Program-made: the position numbers and the translations under genes
Notes under the pieces: generated by a model
What the model was told of the DNA's origin: nothing
Seen by the model: only the letters and a program-made list of their open reading frames with translations
The model's database searches: none
DNA from: Arthrobacter sp. Marseille-P9274
GTDB taxonomy: Bacteria; Actinomycetota; Actinomycetes; Actinomycetales; Micrococcaceae
Length of the DNA stretch: 64,000 bases
NCBI RefSeq assembly: GCF_946892675.1
Contig: NZ_CAMPOV010000001.1
Coordinates: forward strand, 2,144,033-2,208,032
Reading direction: 5' to 3'
Part shown: positions 26,359 to 36,849 of the stretch, one piece after another
Position numbering within the stretch: position 1 is the first letter of the stretch
Layout of the letters: every line of letters begins with the position of its first letter

Positions 26359-26364
26359 TAAACT
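26359..26364 (+). promoter_or_regulatory. -10 box upstream of tetR, with an 17-codon leader ORF
   Basis: TAAACT is followed after 6 nt by TTG, which opens an 17-codon ORF (26371-26424, LRADLPAKWRRGPTRAG) ending 11 nt before the GTG at 26436. If the transcript starts at the TTG, tetR would have a short leader peptide; this is inference. Confidence 0.3.
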
Positions 26365-26393
26365 TGCCCATTGAGAGCTGATTTACCCGCGAA

Positions 26394-27056
26394 ATGGCGA
26401 CGCGGCCCAACGCGCGCCGGATAGGTCCTACGACTGTGAGCACTGAATCCCGACCGGCTGCCCGGCCCGCCCGGCTGCCGCGCGAGGAACGGCGCCGCCA
26501 ATTGCTGCAGGCGGCCCACGAGGTGTTCGTCGCCAACGGCTACCACGGCGCCGCCATGGACGAGATCGCGGAAACGGCCAGGGTCAGCAAGCCGGTGCTG
26601 TACCAGCATTTCCCCGGGAAGCGGGAGCTCTACCTCGCCCTGCTGGACCACCACCTCGCATCGCTGAACGCGATGCTCATGGCCGCCCTGAACTCCACAT
26701 CGGACAACAAGCTCCGGGTGCATGCCACCATGGACGCCTACTTCCGCTTCATCGCGCAGGAAAGCCAGGCTCACCGGCTGGTCTTCGAATCCGACCTCAA
26801 CAATGACCCGGACGTCAGCGGCCGCCTGGAGGATTTCAACGCCCGCCTGGCCTCGGCCATCGCCGCGGTGATCGCCGAGGAGACCAAGCTGTCCGAGGCG
26901 GAGTCCACGCTGCTCGGCCGCTCGCTGGCCGGCATGGCGCAGATCAGCGCCCGCTACTGGCTGCAGACCAGCGGGGAGCTGAAGCGCGAGGACGCCGTGG
27001 ACCTCATTTACCGTTTAGCTTGGCGCGGAATTTCACGTTTCCCGAAGGAAACCTAG
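26394..27056 (+). CDS. TetR-family transcriptional regulator
   Basis: Up to 220 residues with a classical TetR N-terminal helix-turn-helix: REERRRQLLQAAHEVFVANGY, then MDEIAETARVSKPVLYQHFPGKREL (in part VSKPVLYQHFPGK), followed by an all-helical ligand domain of TetR_C type. The ligand and targets are unknown. The alternative GTG at 26436 (MSTESRPAARP) begins closer to the conserved part and may be the true start. It is followed by the DUF3107 gene, the same order as Rv3208-Rv3208A in M. tuberculosis. Confidence 0.85.
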   Translation: MATRPNARRIGPTTVSTESRPAARPARLPREERRRQLLQAAHEVFVANGYHGAAMDEIAETARVSKPVLYQHFPGKRELYLALLDHHLASLNAMLMAALNSTSDNKLRVHATMDAYFRFIAQESQAHRLVFESDLNNDPDVSGRLEDFNARLASAIAAVIAEETKLSEAESTLLGRSLAGMAQISARYWLQTSGELKREDAVDLIYRLAWRGISRFPKET

Positions 27057-27111
27057 GATAGATTTCGACTCGTACGGAACTTTCAGCACAGCGTAATCAG
27101 GAGGCAAAAGC

Positions 27112-27336
27112 GTGGAAATCAAGATCGGAATCCAGAACGTCGGCCGGGAACTTGTCATCGATTCTCCGGATACGGCGGACGAGGTCGCCGAGCTGGTTTC
27201 CCGCGCGATGAACGGCGGCGCGGAACTGCGCTTGAAGGATGCCAAGGGCAACCTGATTATCGTGCCCGCCAACGTGCTGGGCTACGTCGAAATCGGCGCC
27301 GAGGAACCCCGCCGCGTCGGTTTCGGCGCCCTCTAG
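27112..27336 (+). CDS. DUF3107 family protein (TB9.4-like)
   Basis: A 74-residue acidic protein that starts MEIKIGIQNVGRELVIDS with a GTG codon and an AGGAGG site 7 nt upstream. It matches the DUF3107 family, known in mycobacteria as TB9.4 (Rv3208A); the biochemical function is unknown. It has no cysteines, signal or membrane segment; the VEIG/IKIG pattern suggests a small beta-rich fold. It lies 55 nt after tetR and may be co-transcribed. Confidence 0.8.
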   Translation: MEIKIGIQNVGRELVIDSPDTADEVAELVSRAMNGGAELRLKDAKGNLIIVPANVLGYVEIGAEEPRRVGFGAL

Positions 27337-27352
27337 GCCGTCAGGGCGGCCC

Positions 27353-27655
27353 ATGGTCGAACTGGTCCTGCTGATTCTGGGCGCGGGCGCCGCGGGCGCC
27401 GTCGTCTGGGCGGCCGATAAGAAGCGCCAGGCTTACGGGGCGCTGGTTCCCGCGGCGGCCGGCATCGTCGCGGCCGTCCTGCTGTGGCTGGTCCTGATGG
27501 CCTTCGGTCTCGGTTCCGAGCCCGGCGTCTATTTCCTCAGCTGGCTGCTGCCCCTGGCCGTCTCCCTGCCGGCGGCCTGGCTGACGGCCTGGTTCCTGGG
27601 ACGCCGGCGGACGGCGGCCGACCTGTCGCGGCTGGAAGCGGCGCTGCGCACCTAG
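27353..27655 (+). CDS. Small membrane protein of unknown function
   Basis: A 100-residue protein with three hydrophobic segments (residues ~3-21, ~31-52, ~60-83) and a basic C-terminal tail (GRRRTAADLSRLEAALRT). I do not recognise a family beyond actinobacterial membrane hypotheticals. It begins 16 nt after the DUF3107 stop, so the three genes tetR, DUF3107 and this one probably share a transcript. Confidence 0.6.
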   Translation: MVELVLLILGAGAAGAVVWAADKKRQAYGALVPAAAGIVAAVLLWLVLMAFGLGSEPGVYFLSWLLPLAVSLPAAWLTAWFLGRRRTAADLSRLEAALRT

Positions 27656-27696
27656 CTGCCGCTACCGCGCACCAGCCGACCTCAGGCCGGTCCCCG

Positions 27697-28362
27697 TCAG
27701 GCCCCGTCCTCGCTGTCCGGATGCTCGGTGCATAGGCAGATGCGGTTGCCATCCGCGTCCGTGGCGATCGTCCAGGACGGGGCGTGCGCGTCGTCCAGGA
27801 CTCCGCCCGCATCGGCCGCCGCCGCCACAACCGGCGCGATGTCGCTGAGCGGGTAGTACACGTCCAGGTGCAGCCGGGACCGGGCCGGACTGCCCGTTTG
27901 CTGGAACCACACGTTGGGGCCGCGGCCGAACGGGTCCACCAGCTCCCCCTGCCAGCCCTCCTTGTAGCCCAGCGCCGTCTTCCAGAGGCCGGAAATCTGC
28001 GCCGGGTCCGTGGTGTCCGCCGCGAGCGCGAAACTCCGGTACTCCTGCGGACGCGCGTCCGCACCCAGCCGCTCGGCGAGCTCGCTGAGCGAGGCGGCTG
28101 CGGAGATGTCCCGGGTGGTGACCTCCCCGCCGGCGTCGTGCGAGGTCAGCCGGAGGAACACGCGGTTGTAGCGCCAGTCCAGATCCGGGTGGTGGTTCGA
28201 CTCCTCGGCCAGGTCTCCCGCCGCCGCGATGAAGTCCAGCGCCGCCCTGCCGTTCTCCAGCTTGTACACCGTGACCAGCCCTCCCTGCCGGTAGCGCCAG
28301 TGCGGCAGCGTCCGCAGCTGCTGGTCGATCTGTGTCCGGTCCAGAATGTCGTGCGCGCTCAT
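27697..28362 (-). CDS. Pterin-4a-carbinolamine dehydratase domain fused to a VOC domain
   Basis: A 221-residue two-domain protein. Residues ~1-100 resemble pterin-4a-carbinolamine dehydratase (PhhB/DCoH), with the family motif EESNHHPDLDWRYNRV that carries the catalytic histidines. Residues ~108-221 resemble a glyoxalase/VOC fold (FALAADTTDPAQISGLWKTALGY, HLDVYYPLSD). PhhB recycles the oxidised pterin of aromatic amino acid hydroxylases, but no such hydroxylase is visible in this window, so the role here is uncertain. The ATG follows a GGAGG site. Confidence 0.75.
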   Translation of the reverse strand: MSAHDILDRTQIDQQLRTLPHWRYRQGGLVTVYKLENGRAALDFIAAAGDLAEESNHHPDLDWRYNRVFLRLTSHDAGGEVTTRDISAAASLSELAERLGADARPQEYRSFALAADTTDPAQISGLWKTALGYKEGWQGELVDPFGRGPNVWFQQTGSPARSRLHLDVYYPLSDIAPVVAAAADAGGVLDDAHAPSWTIATDADGNRICLCTEHPDSEDGA

Positions 28363-28390
28363 TGTTCCTCCGGCCGTCAGGCTCTCCAGG

Positions 28391-30551
<2,161 letters not shown>

Positions 30552-30562
30552 AGTCCGTCATT

Positions 30563-30672
30563 CCTTCCCTACGCCGGTACGAACCGGATCAGGTTCAACG
30601 GTCGGTGCCAAGCACCCTCTCAGCCTGTCGGCTCCGGCTCACGAGGCCGGCGCCGCGGGGTCAGGCTCCCGC
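30563..30672 (-). promoter_or_regulatory. TPP riboswitch upstream of thiO-thiS-thiG
   Basis: The minus strand carries the THI-box core: CTGAGAGGGTGC, then ACCGTTGAACCTGATCCGGTT, then GCCGGCGTAGGGA, in the right order and spacing, closed by a GC-rich P3 region. Binding of thiamine pyrophosphate should lower expression of the operon. The ribosome site GGAAGG directly follows the P1 strand, so control is likely at translation initiation. Confidence 0.93.
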
Positions 30673-30753
30673 AGTGTCGCCACCAGTGTACTCATGGCGG
30701 GCCGGGCGGCGCGGATGTGACAACCGGCCGATCCGGCGGTGCCGCCGCGAGGT

Positions 30754-30759
30754 TATGGT
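30754..30759 (+). promoter_or_regulatory. -10 box for thiE
   Basis: TATGGT lies 7 nt before the ATG at 30767; leaderless architecture. It favours 30767 over the ATG at 30755, which is inside the box. Confidence 0.45.
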
Positions 30760-30766
30760 TACAGCT

Positions 30767-31420
30767 ATGGATTTGAGCTCAGCCCGGCTGTACCTGTGCA
30801 CGGATGCCCGTAAGGCGCAGGGCGATTTTGAACAGTTCCTGGACGCCGCCTACGCCGGCGGCGTCGATATTATCCAGCTCCGGGACAAATCGCTCGACGC
30901 GGCCGAAGAGCTCGATCTGCTGCACATCCTGGCCGAGGTCGCTGCGCGGCACACGGGCCTGTGGTCGGTCAACGACCGCGCCGACCTCGCTGCCGTCGCC
31001 GGCGCACCGGTCTTCCACGCCGGGCAGCGCGACCTTCCGCCGTCCGCGGCGCGGAGCGTCTTGTCGAATGGTGCGGCCGGCGGGGCCGTTATCGGCCGCT
31101 CCACCCATACGCCGGCGCAGGTTGGCGCCGCGCTGGAGGACGCCGATGTGGACTATTTCTGCACGGGTCCGGTGTGGGCCACCCCCACGAAACCCGGCCG
31201 GACCGCCGTCGGGCTGGAGCTGGTGGCGGAAGCCGCGGCGCAGTCGGCAGCGGTGGACTCCGCCAAGCCATGGTTCGCCATCGGCGGGATCGGGCTGGAC
31301 AACATCGCGGAGGTGACCGGCGCCGGTGCCCGGAGGGTCGTCGTCGTACGCGCCATTACGGACGCGGACGATCCCGCGGCCGCGGCGGCCAAGCTGAAGG
31401 CGGCGCTGCCCCCGCTGTGA
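30767..31420 (+). CDS. thiE: Thiamine-phosphate synthase ThiE
   Basis: A 217-residue TIM-barrel enzyme that couples the pyrimidine and thiazole halves into thiamine phosphate. Family motifs: [76 protein letters not shown] and [11 protein letters not shown]. It is transcribed away from the thiO-thiS-thiG operon and, unlike it, has no riboswitch of its own between the promoter and start. Confidence 0.94.
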   Translation: MDLSSARLYLCTDARKAQGDFEQFLDAAYAGGVDIIQLRDKSLDAAEELDLLHILAEVAARHTGLWSVNDRADLAAVAGAPVFHAGQRDLPPSAARSVLSNGAAGGAVIGRSTHTPAQVGAALEDADVDYFCTGPVWATPTKPGRTAVGLELVAEAAAQSAAVDSAKPWFAIGGIGLDNIAEVTGAGARRVVVVRAITDADDPAAAAAKLKAALPPL

Positions 31421-32119
31421 TCAGGCGGTCAGGCCCAGCGCGTTCATGCGGCGGGAATGGTTCCGTGTCAGTTCCGCGAACAGCTCGGCGATGACCGTCT
31501 CCTGCGTTCCGGGTTCATCGAACCCCAGCAGGCCGCCCAGGAAGGAGCGCTCGATTCCGATCCGCTGCGCCTGGGTCAGCGCCTCGCCGACCAGGCGCCG
31601 CCCCCACAGGGCCAGCCGCGAGGCCAGCCGCTCGTTGCCCTGGAGAGCCTGCGCGAGCCGGGTGGTCAGCAGGTCCAGCTGCTCCTTGTTTTCCTTGATG
31701 CTTGCGACGACCTCACGGGTCTGCGGATCAAGCCGGCTGGCGATCGCGCGGTAGAAGTCGCCGGAAACCGCATCGGCCACGTAGGCCTTCATCAGCGACT
31801 CATACCAGTCCCCCGGCCGGGTCCGCTCATGGAAGGCGTCGATCGAGGCCTGGAACGGCAGCATCGCCGTCTGCACGTCGACGCCCATGCGCGCCAGCTC
31901 GGCGCTCACCATCTCGAAATGCTCGAATTCGATCACGGCCACCCGGCCGATCGCGGCCCGGTCCCGCAGCGTCGGCGAGAAGCGGGCATCGGAGGAAAAC
32001 CGCTCGAAGGCCGAGAGCTCTCCGTAGGCCATCACGCCGTACAGATCGATGACGTACTGGCGGTGGACCTCATCCGTGCCGGCCGCGGGCGCGCCGGCCG
32101 GCTGCTCTTCGGTGCTCAT
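31421..32119 (-). CDS. Ferritin-like (MiaE-type) diiron-fold protein
   Basis: A 232-residue helical protein of the ferritin-like superfamily, close to the MiaE_2-type domain (tRNA hydroxylase-like) found in Rv3210c. Acidic and histidine residues that could bind two irons appear in GELSAFERF, IEFEHFEMV and NKEQLDLL, but I cannot confirm a full set of ligands. The role is unknown; conservation of position next to the RNA helicase hints at RNA metabolism. The stop lies 1 nt from the thiE stop (convergent). The start has a leaderless TACGCT box. Confidence 0.7.
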   Translation of the reverse strand: MSTEEQPAGAPAAGTDEVHRQYVIDLYGVMAYGELSAFERFSSDARFSPTLRDRAAIGRVAVIEFEHFEMVSAELARMGVDVQTAMLPFQASIDAFHERTRPGDWYESLMKAYVADAVSGDFYRAIASRLDPQTREVVASIKENKEQLDLLTTRLAQALQGNERLASRLALWGRRLVGEALTQAQRIGIERSFLGGLLGFDEPGTQETVIAELFAELTRNHSRRMNALGLTA

Positions 32120-32126
32120 AGGTTCC

Positions 32127-32132
32127 AGCGTA
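32127..32132 (-). promoter_or_regulatory. -10 box for the ferritin-like gene
   Basis: TACGCT on the minus strand, 7 nt before the ATG at 32119; leaderless. Confidence 0.45.
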
Positions 32133-32159
32133 GCCTGACCTGCGGCGCCGCCTGAGGAT

Positions 32160-32165
32160 TAGGCT
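32160..32165 (+). promoter_or_regulatory. -10 box for the RNB ribonuclease gene
   Basis: TAGGCT, 6 nt before the GTG at 32172; leaderless. Divergent promoters of this gene and the ferritin-like gene share 52 nt. Confidence 0.5.
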
Positions 32166-32171
32166 TGGGAT

Positions 32172-33734
32172 GTGCCGTACCCACATCTGGATGCCAAGGT
32201 CAACGAGTCGCAGCACCTGCTTGCCCGTGTCCTGAAGGAACTGCGGACCGAGCTGGAACTGCCCGGCCCGTTCCCGCCGCCGGTGCTGGCCGAAGCGGAA
32301 CGCGCGGTGGCCAACCAGCGGCTGCCTCGCCGCGACCTCACCGCGCTCGAATTCGTCACCGTCGACCCGCCCGGCTCCACGGACCTGGACCAGGCCATGT
32401 ACCTGGAGCGTGCCGGGGACGGCTACCGGGTCTGGTACGCCATCGCCGATGTCCCCTCCTTCATCGAGCCCGGCGGGGAATTGGACCGCGCAACCCGGGT
32501 CCGCGGCCAGACCATTTACGCTCCGGACGGACGTATCCCGCTGCACCCTGACGCCATCGGCGAGGACGCCGGCAGCCTGCTCCCCGGCCGGGACCGCAGC
32601 GCCTACGTCTGGGATTTTACCCTCGACGGCGGTGCGAACGTCGTGCAGGTTTCCCTCGACCGTGCGATGGTGCGCAGCCGGGCCAAGCTCACCTACGCGC
32701 AGGTCCAGGAGGACATCGATTCCGGAACCGCCCCGGACTATCTGGTGCTGCTGAAAGAGGTCGGCATCAAGCGCCAGGAGTTGGAACTCGCCCGGGGCGG
32801 AGCTAGCCTGGAGCTGCCCGAGGAGGAGATCGCCCACGACGGCCGGCACTACTTCGTCCTGGCCCGCCCCGCCCTTCCGGTAGAGGACTGGAACGCGCAG
32901 CTGTCCCTCATGACCGGCATGGCGGCGGCCCGGATCATGCTGGCGGGCAAGGTCGGCATCCTGCGCACCATGCCCGCCCCGGACGCCGAGTCCGAGGAGC
33001 GGTTCCGCCGCCAGACGATGGCCTTGGGCCATCCCTGGCCGCACGGCATCGCCTACGGCGAATACCTGCGCGGGCTGGACACCTCGGAACCGAAGCAGCT
33101 GGCGATCATGAACGCGGCAGGCTCCCTGTTCCGCGGCGCCGGCTACACCCCGTTCGACGGAGAGCCGCCGGCCGAGGACATCCAGGCGGCGATCGCCGCC
33201 CCCTACGCCCACACCACGGCGCCGCTGCGCCGCCTGGTGGACCGCTTCGTCCTGCTGACCTGCGAGGCGCTGGTGTCCGGGCTGCAGGTCCCGGAGTGGG
33301 TGCGGCAGGCGCTGCCTAGGCTCCCGGAACTCATGGCGGCATCGGACCAGCTTGCTTCGCGGCTGGACCGGGCCTCCCTGGACGCGGTGGAAGCGGCGCT
33401 GCTCAGCCACCGCGTTGGCGAGGAGTTCGATGCGGTGGTCATCAGTGCGCGGCAGAACAATCGGCATGGCAACGGCTCCAACGGGAACGGCAACGGCGGC
33501 GGCGCCGATAGCGCTGGCAGCGGAAACGGCAGTAGCAACGGGAACGGCTCGAACTGGAACGGAAACGGCAGGCGCGAGGCGGTGCCGCGCGGCACCATCC
33601 AGCTCAGCGATCCGGCCGTGACGGCCCGCTGCGAGGGCGAGCTGGAGCCGGGCACCTCCGTCCGGGTCCGGCTTATCGAGGCGGACATCGCCAAACGCTC
33701 GGTGCTCTTCGAACGGGTGGCCGACCGCTCCTGA
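32172..33734 (+). CDS. RNB-domain exoribonuclease (RNase II/R family)
   Basis: A 520-residue protein with an RNB catalytic domain (~50-360) that degrades RNA 3' to 5'. The active-site aspartates lie in DPPGSTDLDQAMYLE, followed by VWYAIADVPSFIEPG and AHTTAPLRRLVDRF. There are no recognisable N-terminal cold-shock domains, so it is shorter than E. coli RNase II. Between the RNB domain and a C-terminal S1-like segment lies a Gly/Asn/Ser-rich linker of ~40 residues (33460-33575) with GNG repeats, likely disordered. It is leaderless with GTG start, next to the RNA helicase gene. Confidence 0.85.
   Translation: MPYPHLDAKVNESQHLLARVLKELRTELELPGPFPPPVLAEAERAVANQRLPRRDLTALEFVTVDPPGSTDLDQAMYLERAGDGYRVWYAIADVPSFIEPGGELDRATRVRGQTIYAPDGRIPLHPDAIGEDAGSLLPGRDRSAYVWDFTLDGGANVVQVSLDRAMVRSRAKLTYAQVQEDIDSGTAPDYLVLLKEVGIKRQELELARGGASLELPEEEIAHDGRHYFVLARPALPVEDWNAQLSLMTGMAAARIMLAGKVGILRTMPAPDAESEERFRRQTMALGHPWPHGIAYGEYLRGLDTSEPKQLAIMNAAGSLFRGAGYTPFDGEPPAEDIQAAIAAPYAHTTAPLRRLVDRFVLLTCEALVSGLQVPEWVRQALPRLPELMAASDQLASRLDRASLDAVEAALLSHRVGEEFDAVVISARQNNRHGNGSNGNGNGGGADSAGSGNGSSNGNGSNWNGNGRREAVPRGTIQLSDPAVTARCEGELEPGTSVRVRLIEADIAKRSVLFERVADRS
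33460..33575 (+). repeat. AACGGN-type repeat encoding a Gly/Asn-rich linker
   Basis: Irregular repetition of AACGG(C/A)AACGG(C/T) units within the ribonuclease gene encodes runs such as NGNGNGGG and NGSNWNGNG. Prone to length change by slippage. Confidence 0.65.
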
Positions 33735-34066
33735 ACCGTGGGCGGCTCCCGAACGGCCCCCGACCTGCCGGTGCTGCGGCGCGTCCGCCGGCGATTTGCG
33801 CGTGCCCGGTAGACTGGGAAGCGTAGAACTGGATGCCCGGTCGTTGAATGTTCGAAGACTTTATAAGTTTCAACTCAACAGATCCCGCCCCTACGCGATT
33901 TTTGTTCGCCGGACCGGCCATGGATGGCCTCGGTCCGGTACGCAGTTGTTAGCCCGCGATCGGCTTCCGCTGGACGCGCCTGCAGCGTCCGACAGTTCCT
34001 GCATGGCCGCGCGCACGCGGGCCATGGAGTCGAGCACCGGCCGCGCAGGCGCCTTATCGAACGGTT
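33735..34066 (+). promoter_or_regulatory. Promoter and long structured leader of the RNA helicase gene
   Basis: This 332-nt gene-free stretch has an AT-rich promoter-like patch (TATAAG at 33862-33867) and then about 190 nt of leader with strong hairpins: CCGGACCG/CGGTCCGG with inner GGCC/GGCC at ~33912-33940 and CATGGCC/GGCCATG at ~34002-34027. Long structured leaders are known for cold-shock RNA helicase genes in other bacteria. No small ORF with a ribosome site is apparent. Confidence 0.5.
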
Positions 34067-35797
34067 ATGTCATTGAACACTGAGAACCTCGCCGCGGACG
34101 AGGGGCAACTGCTCCACGCGGACAACAGCACCGAAGAGATCGCCGTCGAGGCGACGCTGGCTTCGGACGAGCGGCCCCACGAACTGCCGCAGCAGACCTT
34201 TGCGGACTTCAATGTCCGTGCCGACATTGTCCGCTCCCTTTTCGATGCCGGAATCACCCACCCCTTCCCGATCCAGGCCATGACCCTGCCGGTCGCCCTG
34301 GGCGGCCACGACATCATCGGCCAGGCCAAGACCGGCACCGGCAAGACGCTGGGCTTCGGCATCCCCGCGCTCCAGCGGGTTATCGGACGCGACGACGACG
34401 GCTACGACAAGCTGCCGGTGCCGGGCGCACCGCAGGCCCTCGTCGTGGTGCCGACCCGCGAGCTCGCCGTACAGGTGGCCCGCGACCTCGAAACCGCCTC
34501 CCGGCATCGCAATGCCCGGATTGCCGTCATCTACGGCGGGCGTGCCTACGAGCCGCAGATCGAGACGCTGACCCAGGGCGTCGAGGTGGTTGTCGGCACC
34601 CCCGGCCGCCTGATCGACCTGCACCGGCAGCGCCACCTGAGCCTGAAGAACGTCCGCATCGTGGTCCTGGACGAGGCCGACGAAATGCTGGACCTGGGCT
34701 TCCTGCCCGACGTGGAAACCCTGCTCGGCGCGACCCCCGCCGTCCGCCAGACCATGCTCTTCTCCGCGACGATGCCTGGCCCCGTGGTGGCCATGGCCCG
34801 CCGGTACATGACGCAACCGACGCACATCCGCGCTGCGGACCCGGATGACGAGGGCATCACCAAGAAGGACATTCGCCAGGTCATCTACCGGGCCCACAGC
34901 CTGGACAAGACCGAGGTCGTGGCCCGCATCCTGCAGTCCAACGGGCGCGGCCGCACGATCATCTTCACCAAGACCAAGCGCACCGCCGCCAAGGTGTCCG
35001 AGGAACTGGTCGACCGCGGCTTCGCTGCGGCGGCCATCCACGGCGATCTGGGCCAGGGCGCCCGCGAACAGGCGCTGCGCGCCTTCCGCAGCGACAAGGT
35101 GGACGTCCTGGTGGCCACGGACGTCGCCGCGCGCGGGATCGACGTCGACGACGTCACCCACGTCATCAACTACCAGTGCCCCGAGGACGAGAAGACCTAC
35201 CTGCACCGCGTGGGCCGCACCGGCCGCGCGGGCAACAAGGGAACCGCCATCACGTTCGTCGACTGGGACGACGTGCCGCGCTGGGGCCTGATCAACAAAG
35301 CCCTCGGCCTGGATGTTCCGGAGCCGGTAGAAACCTACTCCTCTTCCCCGCACTTGTTTACGGACCTGGATATTCCCGAGGGCACCAAGGGCCGTCTCCC
35401 GCGCAACCAGCGCAAGCTGGCCGGCGTCAACGCCGAGGCGCTCGAAGACCTCGGCGAGACCGGCAAGAAGCACACCCGTGGCGGCGGCCGCGGGGGCGAC
35501 CGCAGCCACGGCGGAGATCGCGGCCGCGCTGGTGAGCGCGGCGGCAGCCGGCGCGGCCAGGGCGGACGCAGCGAGGAAACCCGCGCGGAAGGCGCGGGCT
35601 CCGGCTCGGGCCGCACCCGCCGTCGTCGTTCTTCCTCCGCCTCCGGTGAGCAGCCCGCGGCCGCGGCAACGGAAACGCAGGGCGTGGAAACCGGTCAGCC
35701 GGCGGGCGAGGGCAGCAGCCCCCGGCGCCGCAGGACCCGCACCCGCCGCCGCAACGGCGAGGTTGTGCAGTCCACCGGCCAGCCGGCCGCCGAATAG
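34067..35797 (+). CDS. DEAD-box ATP-dependent RNA helicase
   Basis: A 576-residue RNA helicase. Motifs in order: Q-motif FPIQAMTLPVALGG, motif I AKTGTGKT, Ia PTRELA, II VLDEADEML, III SAT, IV IIFTKTKRTA, V TDVAARGIDV and VI HRVGRTGRAG. The C-terminal ~140 residues are a basic RGG-type tail (GGGRGGDRSHGGDRGRAGE, later RRRRSSSAS and RRRRTRTRRR) that should bind RNA. It resembles DeaD/RhlE proteins that unwind structured RNA in ribosome assembly and cold response. The neighbouring RNB ribonuclease suggests joint RNA turnover. Confidence 0.92.
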   Translation: MSLNTENLAADEGQLLHADNSTEEIAVEATLASDERPHELPQQTFADFNVRADIVRSLFDAGITHPFPIQAMTLPVALGGHDIIGQAKTGTGKTLGFGIPALQRVIGRDDDGYDKLPVPGAPQALVVVPTRELAVQVARDLETASRHRNARIAVIYGGRAYEPQIETLTQGVEVVVGTPGRLIDLHRQRHLSLKNVRIVVLDEADEMLDLGFLPDVETLLGATPAVRQTMLFSATMPGPVVAMARRYMTQPTHIRAADPDDEGITKKDIRQVIYRAHSLDKTEVVARILQSNGRGRTIIFTKTKRTAAKVSEELVDRGFAAAAIHGDLGQGAREQALRAFRSDKVDVLVATDVAARGIDVDDVTHVINYQCPEDEKTYLHRVGRTGRAGNKGTAITFVDWDDVPRWGLINKALGLDVPEPVETYSSSPHLFTDLDIPEGTKGRLPRNQRKLAGVNAEALEDLGETGKKHTRGGGRGGDRSHGGDRGRAGERGGSRRGQGGRSEETRAEGAGSGSGRTRRRRSSSASGEQPAAAATETQGVETGQPAGEGSSPRRRRTRTRRRNGEVVQSTGQPAAE

Positions 35798-35825
35798 CGC
35801 CCCGGTCCGGGACAGGATAAGCCGA

Positions 35826-36755
35826 GTGACAACGGCCTTTGCCGCGCCGGAGGACCCGGTGTGGACGCCCGGCGGCGGGAATCTGGTGGTGCAGGCGGAC
35901 AACGCCGAGTTCCTGCCGTCCCTCCCCGATGCTGCCTTCACCATGATCTACGTGGACCCGCCCTTCAACACCGGGCGGGTCCAGCGGAGACAGCAGACCT
36001 CGATGGTCCGCAGCGCCGACGGCGCGGGTGACCGTGTGGGGTTCAAGGGTCGTTCATACCAGACCATCAAGGGCATGCTGACCAGCTATGACGACGCCTT
36101 CGAGGACTACTGGTCCTTCCTCGAGCCGAGGCTGGCAGAGGCATGGCGGCTGCTCGCCGAGGACGGCACGCTCTACCTCCACCTGGACTACCGGGAAGTC
36201 CACTACGCCAAGGTGCTGCTCGACGCGCTGTTCGGCCGGGAATGCTTCCTGAACGAGATCATCTGGGCGTACGACTACGGTGGACGGGCCAAGAACCGCT
36301 GGCCGGCCAAGCATGACAACATCCTGGTCTACGTCAAGAACCCGAAGCGGTACTACTTCGACAGCGCCGAAGTCGACCGCGAACCCTACATGGCCCCGGG
36401 CCTGGTGACCGCCGAAAAGGCCGCGCGCGGCAAGCTGCCGACGGACGTCTGGTGGCACACCATCGTCTCCCCCACCGGCAAGGAAAAGACCGGATATCCG
36501 ACGCAGAAACCCGAGGGACTGCTGCGGCGCATGATTGCCGCCAGCAGCCGCCCGGGCGACTGGGTGCTGGATTTCTTCGCGGGCTCGGGGACCCTCGGCG
36601 CCGTCGCGGCCGGCGCCGGCCGGCGCTTCGTCTGCGTCGACGAGAACCCGCAGGCCATCGACGTCATGGCCCGCCGGCTCGGACAGGCGGCACAGGTGGT
36701 GCGCTGCGGGGACGGGACTGACGTCGCGGCGGCCGATGCAGCGGCCGGCGGCTGA
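35826..36755 (+). CDS. Site-specific DNA methyltransferase (adenine-N6 type, orphan)
   Basis: A 309-residue SAM-dependent DNA methyltransferase. The catalytic motif IV is MIYVDPPFNTG (~residues 41-51) and the SAM motif I is WVLDFFAGSGTLGAVA (~235-250); motif IV preceding motif I marks the beta class, whose members methylate adenine N6 or cytosine N4. GYPTQKPEGLLRR is the usual motif before the SAM site. No restriction endonuclease or specificity subunit is adjacent, so it is an orphan or housekeeping methylase. The GTG start lies 28 nt after the helicase gene with an AGGATAAG site. Confidence 0.85.
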   Translation: MTTAFAAPEDPVWTPGGGNLVVQADNAEFLPSLPDAAFTMIYVDPPFNTGRVQRRQQTSMVRSADGAGDRVGFKGRSYQTIKGMLTSYDDAFEDYWSFLEPRLAEAWRLLAEDGTLYLHLDYREVHYAKVLLDALFGRECFLNEIIWAYDYGGRAKNRWPAKHDNILVYVKNPKRYYFDSAEVDREPYMAPGLVTAEKAARGKLPTDVWWHTIVSPTGKEKTGYPTQKPEGLLRRMIAASSRPGDWVLDFFAGSGTLGAVAAGAGRRFVCVDENPQAIDVMARRLGQAAQVVRCGDGTDVAAADAAAGG

Positions 36756-36782
36756 CGCTTTTCAGACAGCTAACCAGACGGC

Positions 36783-36825
36783 GGAGGGCCGGCAGGACAT
36801 CACCACGATGTCCTGCCGGCCCTCC
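36783..36825. terminator. Bidirectional terminator between methylase and symporter genes
   Basis: Perfect 19-bp inverted repeat (36783-36801 with 36807-36825) and a five-base loop, ACCAC, between two converging genes. Confidence 0.85.
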
Positions 36826-36849
36826 ACAGGTTAGGACAGTTATGTACGC

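Noticed and set aside
33460-33575. CRISPR-like repeats
   Set aside because: The short AACGG units are irregular, have no spacers and lie inside a coding frame.
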